Shown in pieces: positions 58,181 to 64,000 of a DNA stretch of 64,000 bases. Both the position numbers and the translations under genes were made by a program. The stretch comes from Phascolarctos cinereus (lineage: Eukaryota; Chordata; Mammalia; Diprotodontia; Phascolarctidae). The notes under the pieces were generated by a model. That model saw nothing but the letters and a program-made list of their open reading frames with translations. It was not told the DNA's origin and did not search any database. The stretch is from the NCBI RefSeq assembly GCF_002099425.1, contig NW_018344289.1, positions 310,001-374,000 of the forward strand. Direction: 5' to 3'. Numbering within the stretch: position 1 is the stretch's first letter; every line of letters begins with the position of its first letter.

Positions 58181-59030
58181 CATCAACAGAAGCAGACTTT
58201 TCCCACTGACCTTCTAAGTTGTCTTTGGCATTAGTGGATTGAGGAGTCTGGAAAGTGCCACAGCTGCCTGCCATTCAAACCTCTGAGACCTGCTCCACAT
58301 CCCCTGCAGCCTGCTCACCGACGCCAAACTGTGCTCCTCTCCCAGCCCGGAATGATGTACCTTTCTGATCAATAATCCAGGTTATCTGGGCTGGAAATTT
58401 GTTTCACTCTGTTTTTTGTGGGTTCTGCTTCTTTAGAATTTATTTAGAGTCCTTTTTTATAGGTATTTGGAGGGCTTTGGGGGAGAGCTCAAGTGAGTAA
58501 CTGCTTTTTCTCCACCATCTTGGCTCCACCCCGATATATGATTTTGAAGGAATACTATTTTGCTATAAGATATGACAGGCAGAATGGTTTCAGAAAAAAA
58601 ATAACCTGGGAAGACTTACATGAACTCATGCAAGGTTAAGTGAGCAGAACCAGGAACACATTGTGTTATTACTAGCAATACTATGAAAGACTTAGGTTCT
58701 CTTTTCAAGACAAAGATCCAAGACAATTCTTTAGGACTCTTCAGGAAATATCCTATTCACCTCAAGAGAGAGAACTAATGAAATCTGAATGAAGATTAAA
58801 ATGAATTTTTAATTTTCTTTTTATTTTTTTAATTTTCTTTACATTTTATTTGGCCCAATTACTAATATGAAAATATGTTTTGCATAAATTCACATGTATA
58901 TGAGGGAAAATGTCAACCATCTCCTGAGAGAAAATTGATGAACTCTGAATGTAGATTGAGTTATATTATTATTGTTTAATTTTTGTCTGTTTTCTTTTGT
59001 ATCATGGTTTAAATTTGAAATTCATAATGC

Positions 59031-59344
59031 TTCTTTAAATGAATGCCAACTTTTTTACGTATAATTTGGAAATGTTTATTGAATGAAATACAAATATGTA
59101 AAGAATGAAAAAAAAGTCAGGAACACTAAGAGGTTATGAGAAGTAGAGCAAACATCTAGTCTTCATATGTTGCTCATGTGACCTGGAACTAAGGAGGAAA
59201 TTAGTAATCAAAATATGTAGGAGATCATGAAATGTAAAAAGACAATTTCTATTCCAAAAAATTTTAATGTTTTCCCAAAATAAAATCAAGAAATGTACAC
59301 TAAAATGAGAAATTCTCGAGGGGGGAAAACTGTTCACTTCAAAT
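59031..59344. other. Unassigned sequence
   Basis: Between two old L1 3' pieces; AT-rich with no recognisable content. Confidence 0.3.
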
Positions 59345-60165
59345 ATCTACCCACAATGTATGTAGGGAATTTGTAGAAAGATGAAAGACCAAGCCCTGCA
59401 CTAGATAAGCAATCAAAAGATACGAACAGTTTCCCACCAGATTTCAGAGCATAAATAATATTTTAAAACATGATTCCAAGCATTAATAATAACAATGTAT
59501 GATTTACCCCTTTATAGAAATGACAAAAAACACAAAACATGGATTCAATTGATGAAAGAGAAGCTACAGGAAGATAGGTGAATCAAGCTGTGAAAAGATC
59601 TAATAATTTTAGATCTTAATTTGGATTTATGTCAGAAAAATGACTGCACTCTGCATTCTTCTTTATCCAGAACTACATTTATTGGGATTATATTATCAAG
59701 AAGTTAAGAGTAGAAACAAAGGTCTAATATTGCCAAAATCTTCTTATCAGCATTCTTCATATTAACAAAGAATTGGGCATATAGACAGTGCCCAATGATT
59801 GAGGATGATTAAAAAATTTTGGGGAAATGAATATGTTAGAATATTATTATGGAGAGTGAAAGACCAAGTATTAGCAATTCAGAAGCACTTGTAAAGATTC
59901 GTATGAAATGATAGAGAGTGAAACTTGTAGAAACAAATGAAGCCTCCACAATCAATAATTTCAATACAAGATCACAAAAAATGTTGCAAAATCAATGATT
60001 TTCCTAGAGAACAAATAATGAAAAATAATTTCTTTCAGAGAGCAAAAGAAAGGAATTCCAGGTCAGAATGTTATATGTGGTGTCTGATGTTGTCATTGTA
60101 TTTGTATGCTGTGATTTCATTGTTTCTTCTTTATCATTAAAGAGGATTCAACTTTGTGGAGCAGA
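59345..60165 (+). mobile_element. Old L1 3' fragment
   Basis: Diverged ORF2 C-terminus and 3'UTR. tagataagcaatcaaaagat followed by acgaacagtttcc matches the SPIDKWSKDMNRQF region. aacaaagaattgggcatata and gcccaatgattgagg match the AKNWKLRGCPSIGEW region. atattattatggagagtga and gagagtgaaacttgtag match the YYCAIRND...SEVSRT region. Much older than L1-A or L1-D. Confidence 0.65.
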
Positions 60166-60324
60166 TAATAGTGGAGGGTTTAAGAAAAGTTAAAAGGCAC
60201 AAATAAATTTTCATATACATACATAATCAACTGTGTGCTATTAGAATTTGAAGTGTCTCATTCAGTTCAAAAACTCATCCTTTGAAAAAGATGTTTTTTT
60301 CCAATTCTGATTTTGATATATGTG

Positions 60325-60372
<48 letters not shown>

Positions 60373-60594
60373 CCTGTATTTTACATCATTTTTATTTCTT
60401 ATTATATTCCTTTACCTAGAAGGTCATTTCATCACAACGAATTTTTTTAAAAAAAGAAAAAATAGCAGCTTAACTGCAATCACCAATACACTGAGTTCTG
60501 CAGCTTACAAAATGTTTATATAGGTAGCTCTCTACCCTGTAAAGAAAGGTGTGGATTATATCCTTATTATTATGACATCTCATTTAATTTTAAC
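60166..60594. other. Unassigned sequence with a CA microsatellite
   Basis: A pure (CA)n run lies at 60329-60370. Otherwise AT-rich without recognisable features. Confidence 0.7.
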
Positions 60595-60925
60595 AATGAT
60601 AGTAGTAGTTTTTTTAAATTTACATTATTGCATTAATTTTGTATATTACTTGGTATCACAGCTGATTAATTTCTATATCTACCCATATTGCTTTTAATTC
60701 TTCAACCTTATTATTTCTTCTTGTGTAGTAGTGTTCCATTTAATTTATATGCCACAAATGTATCCATTATCCAGTCTGTGAATACATACTTTTTTCAGTT
60801 CTCCATAAATAAAAAGGACTACTCTGAATATTTTGGTATGTTCGTTATCTTTCTTTCTGTCCCTGGCCAACTCTTTGGGCTGTGTGCACAAACATAAAAC
60901 CTCTGAGTAAAGGGATACAAACACT
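60595..60925 (-). mobile_element. Old L1 ORF2 3' fragment, reverse
   Basis: tagtagtgttccatttaatt, atatgccacaaatgtatcca and ccataaataaaaaggactac are the reverse of the MEYYCAIRN / GEWLNKLWYMN / KNWK region of ORF2 near its C-terminus. Compare 39170-39370 in L1-F. Strongly diverged. Confidence 0.62.
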
Positions 60926-61432
60926 GTGGTCCTCCCCACTACCCACCAATCACTTTTTTAAAGCAAAATTGTAAAAATTTTTCTAGCCTGTAATAAATCA
61001 TAACTCAACTAATAACATGGTTATCCCTTCCACACTGCAGGCATTATGGGGCACAGTGTCCCAATGATGTGGATAATCCACACAAAATTTTTGGCCCTTC
61101 CTTCATACCGGAGAAGAAGTTTGATTTTTTAAAATATTTTATGGGTGTTTCCACTACCTAATTGTAAAATTTGAGTTAAATATTTGTTCATAGCCTCTGT
61201 GTCATTTAGCTAGCCTTTGAGTGTCATCAGCAATCCCACAAAATTCCCATAAAGTTCCCCTTTAATTTCCTTTGCCAATTCATGATGCATGAAAACTGTG
61301 ATGGGGAAAGTCATGATGTGGAAGGGATAACTGTATTTAGTGTGCCTTTCTATCAAAGGACCTCTAAAAATGGCAATGCTCATTTTCTGTCATTTAAACT
61401 GCTTATGAGCATGAAGTTAAATATTAATTAAA
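60926..61432. other. Unassigned sequence
   Basis: Flank of L1-I. No coding content or repeat recognised. Confidence 0.3.
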
Positions 61433-62156
61433 CTTCTGGAAGCCAAGTGGAGTAAAAAGGTAGACACTATCATCCTCCCCTATCAACCTCTGAAAGCCCA
61501 GAAAATATCATCCAAGGAAAAACCCTGGAACAGCTGAAACAGAATAAATACAGGGAGCAGCAGTTTGGTACCCCAGATAGCTTGAGGGGTTAAAGGGAAA
61601 GGCCCCTCTTGTGGTAGGGGAAGGGGAACAGTACAAAAGTGGAGGCATCCTGGCAAGATAGAAGAAAGCCTCACTTTAGAATACCAAGAGGAGATCCATA
61701 AACCCAGGTTGTGGAGGAAAGGAAACACCAACACCTGGACCTCTGAGTGCCTCAGTGAAGGTGGCAGAACCAGCTCAGAAAACTACCAGGTGCCTAGGCA
61801 TTCCATAGCAAATGGGTCTTCCTGTGCCTCAGCAAAAAATAAGAGAAGCAGCACTACAAAGGGCCCCAGGAGGATAAGCATCCTGAAACATCAATCTAAA
61901 AGGAGCTGAGGAAGGTGAAAGCAAAGGAAAAGCAGGCAACCTAGAAGTGCCCTAGAGTTCCAGCCTTGCTGATTCCAACCCAACACCAGGTAAGCTTCCA
62001 GAAACCTACAGCTTCCAATTACCAACATCAGAGACCTCAGCACACAAAGCCAGTGACCAAGACCTAGGCTCCCAACACAGGAAGCTTGGATCAGTGCCCT
62101 CTGCAACCCAGCAGCAGAGCTTAATCTCTTCAAAAGCCATGGAATAAGGAAACACC

Positions 62157-63195
62157 ATGAGGAAAAAGAAAGCTACCATAGATTCATATTATGAGAAGAG
62201 TGAAATCATGGCAGAAATTCTTAAGAGGACAAAATTATCAACAAACCCACATGTGGAACATCAAAAGGGAATATGACCAGGTCTGAAGCCCAAAAAGCCT
62301 TCTTAGAAGAGCTCAAGAAGGATTTTGAAAGTCAAATGAGAGAGGTAGAAGAGTACTTAAAAATATAATTGGTCAACTGAAAAAAAAGTACACTGAAGAA
62401 AACAAGTACCTAAAAATTACAATTGACCAAGGGGAAAAAACAAGTATACTGAAGAGAACAAATCCCTAAAAAATACAATTGGCCAAATGGGGAAGGAGGC
62501 ACAAAATATAATAGAAGAAAACAATTTGTTAAAAATTAGAATTGGGCAAATGGAAAGTAATAACTGTATGAAAGAGCAAGAATCAGTCAAACAGAAACAA
62601 AAAAAGATATTAAAAAAAAAGATGAAAGCATAAAATATTCATTGGTAAAGAAACTGACCTGGAAAATCGATCCAGGAGAGAAAATTTAAAAATTATTGTC
62701 CTACCGGAAAATCACAATGAAAAAAAATAAAGCCTGGTCTGTATCTTTCAGAAAATCATAAAGGAAAACTGCTGTGAGGTCCTAGAACCAGAGAGCAAAA
62801 TAATCATAGGAAGAATCCACCAATCACCTCCTGAAAGAGATCTCAAATTGAAAACACCAAGGAATATATCAGCCATTTCCAAAATTACCAAGTCATAGAG
62901 AAAATACTGCAAGCAGCCAGAAAGAAACAATTTAAATATCATGGGACCACATTCAGGATTACACAGGACCTTGCAGCTTCTACATTAAAAGACCATTGGG
63001 TGTGGTACATGATATTCTGTAAGGCAAAGAGCTTGGATCACAACCAAGTTTCAACTATCTAGCGAAAATGAGCATGATCTTTCAGAAGAGGAGATGGATA
63101 TTCAGTGAAATAGGGGCCTTCCAAACCTTCTTCATAAAAATACCAGAACTCAACAGAAAATTTGATCTTCAAGTACAAGGCTCAGGGAGACATAA
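62157..63195 (+). pseudogene. L1-I ORF1, broken
   Basis: ATG at 62157 (MRKKKATIDSYYEKSE) meets a stop after about 40 codons through a frameshift. The coiled-coil units (62340-62560) include text such as KKYTEENKYLK and 'NTIGQMGKEAQNI'. The RRM start is near 62680. The C-terminal domain 63068-63195 is open (RRWIFSEIGAFQTFFIKIPE). Several breaks. Confidence 0.78.
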
Positions 63196-63814
63196 AAAGG
63201 TAAATGGGACAGAAAAATATGATATGTCACTAATAAGGGCAAAGTGTTTACATCCTACAAGGGAAGATGACATATGTAACTCTTGAGAACTATATTTTAT
63301 TACACCATGTTAAAGGAGTATACATAAAGGGGATGGATATCAGTTGACTTTGATGTAATGATCAAAAAAATCTAATCAAGTGGAAACATAATTAAATGGA
63401 TCCAAGGAAGTGGATTAGTCTGATCTAAGAAAATGTACTGATAAAAGTGGAGGCAGACAAGAGTAAATCACATTACAGGAAAAAGCACAAAAAACCTATT
63501 ACAGCAGAGGGAAAGAAGGGAGGGAGATAAGCATTGTTTGAAACTTACTCTCATCAGATTTGGTTCAAGGAGGAAATAACATAATCAGTTGGGTATAGAA
63601 ATCTGATTTGCCCTATAGGCAGTAGGAGAGAAAAGGGGAAAGAAAAAAAGAGTTGGATAGAAGGGAGGGAAAAAGCAGTATATATAAAGGGGAAGAAAAG
63701 GAAAGGGCTAATAGAACAGAGGATGGATTAAGGGAGGCAGTGGTCAAAAGCAAAACACTAGTGAGGAGGGAAAAGGAAAAAGGAGAAAGAAAGGCATACA
63801 CGGGGGGAAGTAGG

Positions 63815-64000
63815 ATGGAGAAAAAGACACAGATAGCAATCATAACTGTGAATGTGAATGGGATGAACTCTTCTATAAAACAGAAGCAGATAGCAAAAAG
63901 AATTAAAAACCATAATCCTACAGTATGTTGTTTATATGAAACACATTTGAAAAAATGTGACACACAACAGGGTAAAGGTGAAAGACTGGAGAAGAATATA
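63815..64000 (+). CDS. L1-I ORF2 N-terminus (endonuclease), partial at edge
   Basis: ATG 63815 opens 62 codons without a stop to the end of the window: MEKKTQIAIITVNVNGMNSS, then VCCLYETHLKKCDTQ. The LQET motif reads LYET, so the catalytic Glu is kept while the neighbouring Gln is changed. This is the N-terminal part of the apurinic-type endonuclease that nicks target DNA. Whether the rest is intact is unknown, and the ORF1 partner is broken, so it is probably also a fossil. Confidence 0.6.
   Translation, partial: MEKKTQIAIITVNVNGMNSSIKQKQIAKRIKNHNPTVCCLYETHLKKCDTQQGKGERLEKNI

Larger units (their letters stand above)
55557..58532 (-). mobile_element. HAL-3: full-length half-L1, reverse
   Basis: Flanks gacatatgatttt (55544-55556) and gatatatgatttt (58533-58545) match at 12 of 13 bases. 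On the - strand it starts at 58532 with ggggtggagccaagatggtg, then has a 5'UTR, ORF1 (57666-56612), a spacer with a mixed CA/CATA tract (56428-56480), two G-rich 3' segments and an A/T tail. No ORF2. It is inserted into the C-terminal region of L1-G ORF2 in opposite orientation. Layout and length match HAL-2. Confidence 0.9.
47978..58680 (+). pseudogene. L1-G ORF2, broken and interrupted
   Basis: It begins late in the endonuclease (gggtagacctctggagaaaa), since the endonuclease N-terminal half is deleted. RT motif A is near 49250 and motif B near 49420. The codons before FADD are expanded into a CT microsatellite (49545-49611), within an open frame at 49443-49628. After L1-H: 54465-54704 (EGGLALPDLKLFYKTVIIKS). 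The zinc-knuckle region near 55230-55310 is degraded, with TAG (55323) at the Trp codon that is also a stop in L1-A and L1-D. The end follows HAL-3. Confidence 0.72.
46625..59030 (+). mobile_element. L1-G: old LINE-1 split by L1-H and HAL-3
   Basis: Three segments belong together: 46625-49650 (ORF1 to RT), 53840-55556 (RT to C-terminus) and 58533-59030 (C-terminal tail and 3'UTR with ttgatgaactctgaatgtag). The first break falls in RT just after the FADD codons (ctcccgcagatgac region) and the text resumes in register with aaaataatcaacaaattcag. The inter-ORF and early endonuclease region has an internal deletion at about 47975. It is strongly diverged, and its 3'UTR is of an older type than that of L1-A or L1-D. 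Confidence 0.8.
61433..64000 (+). mobile_element. L1-I: 5'-complete LINE-1, continues past the right edge
   Basis: The start cttctggaagccaagtggag corresponds to the 5' end of L1-B. The 5'UTR (61433-62156) has a single copy of the segment that is duplicated in L1-B. ORF1 (62157-63195), a purine-rich spacer and the beginning of ORF2 (from 63815) follow. The 3' portion lies outside the window, so completeness cannot be judged. Confidence 0.88.

Noticed and set aside
1-64000. LTR retrovirus or Polinton-type element
   Set aside because: No LTR pair, protease, integrase or capsid-type text was seen; all RT text is of the non-LTR (L1, RTE or CR1) kind.

Overview
The window looks like a gene-poor, AT-rich stretch of a marsupial nuclear genome. 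The evidence is a tRNA-derived SINE of the marsupial MAR1/WALLSI type (good A and B boxes near 5136 and 5181), many mammalian L1 LINEs of non-eutherian type, RTE/BovB-clade LINE pieces, and old L2-, L3/CR1- and MIR-like fossils. I see no host protein-coding exon, tRNA, rRNA, CRISPR array or bacterial operon. By eye roughly 70 % of the window is retroelement sequence. No retrovirus, LTR element or other capsid- or envelope-bearing element was recognised.

Layout. 1-2223: unassigned sequence with one SINE-like relic. 2224-14450: L1-A (+), an old L1 split by a SINE (5124-5278), by an ORF2-less half-L1 (HAL-1, 5761-8525, 12-bp target-site duplication) and by a second L1 (L1-B, 10769-13840). 14451-22825: an old patchwork of an L3/CR1 fossil with a MIR-like element and a SINE inside it, L2-like pieces, a GAAA tract and an RTE/BovB-clade RT fossil (-). 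22826-24642: 5'-truncated L1-C. 27995-33335: L1-D, with a 440-codon open RT segment, split by HAL-2 (-). 35479-38475: L1-E, in which a 5'UTR is joined straight to the RT part of ORF2. 38696-43092: L1-F (-), with almost all of ORF2. 44540-46622: two HAL pieces. 46625-59030: L1-G, split by L1-H (49651-53839, tandem 5'UTR monomers) and HAL-3 (55557-58532, -). 59345-60925: two old L1 3' pieces. 61433-64000: L1-I, 5'-complete and running off the right edge.

How the parts relate. Autonomous L1s encode ORF1p (coiled-coil RNA chaperone) and ORF2p (endonuclease plus reverse transcriptase). The HAL elements keep a 5'UTR, ORF1 and an L1-like 3' end but have no ORF2, so they must have used ORF2p from L1s. 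HAL copies lie inside L1 copies, so HALs were active after those L1s inserted. All ORF1 and ORF2 copies fully inside the window are broken; the ORF2 start of L1-I is open as far as the edge.

The most interesting signal is an antisense open frame in the 5'UTR of all three full-length HAL copies. It lies about 350-690 bp from the 5' end, in the same frame, and stays open although ORF1 is broken in each copy. Its position recalls the antisense ORF0 of primate L1. GC-rich composition and shared ancestry could also explain it. Alignments here were made by eye, and boundaries are good to about 5-20 bp unless a target-site duplication fixes them.
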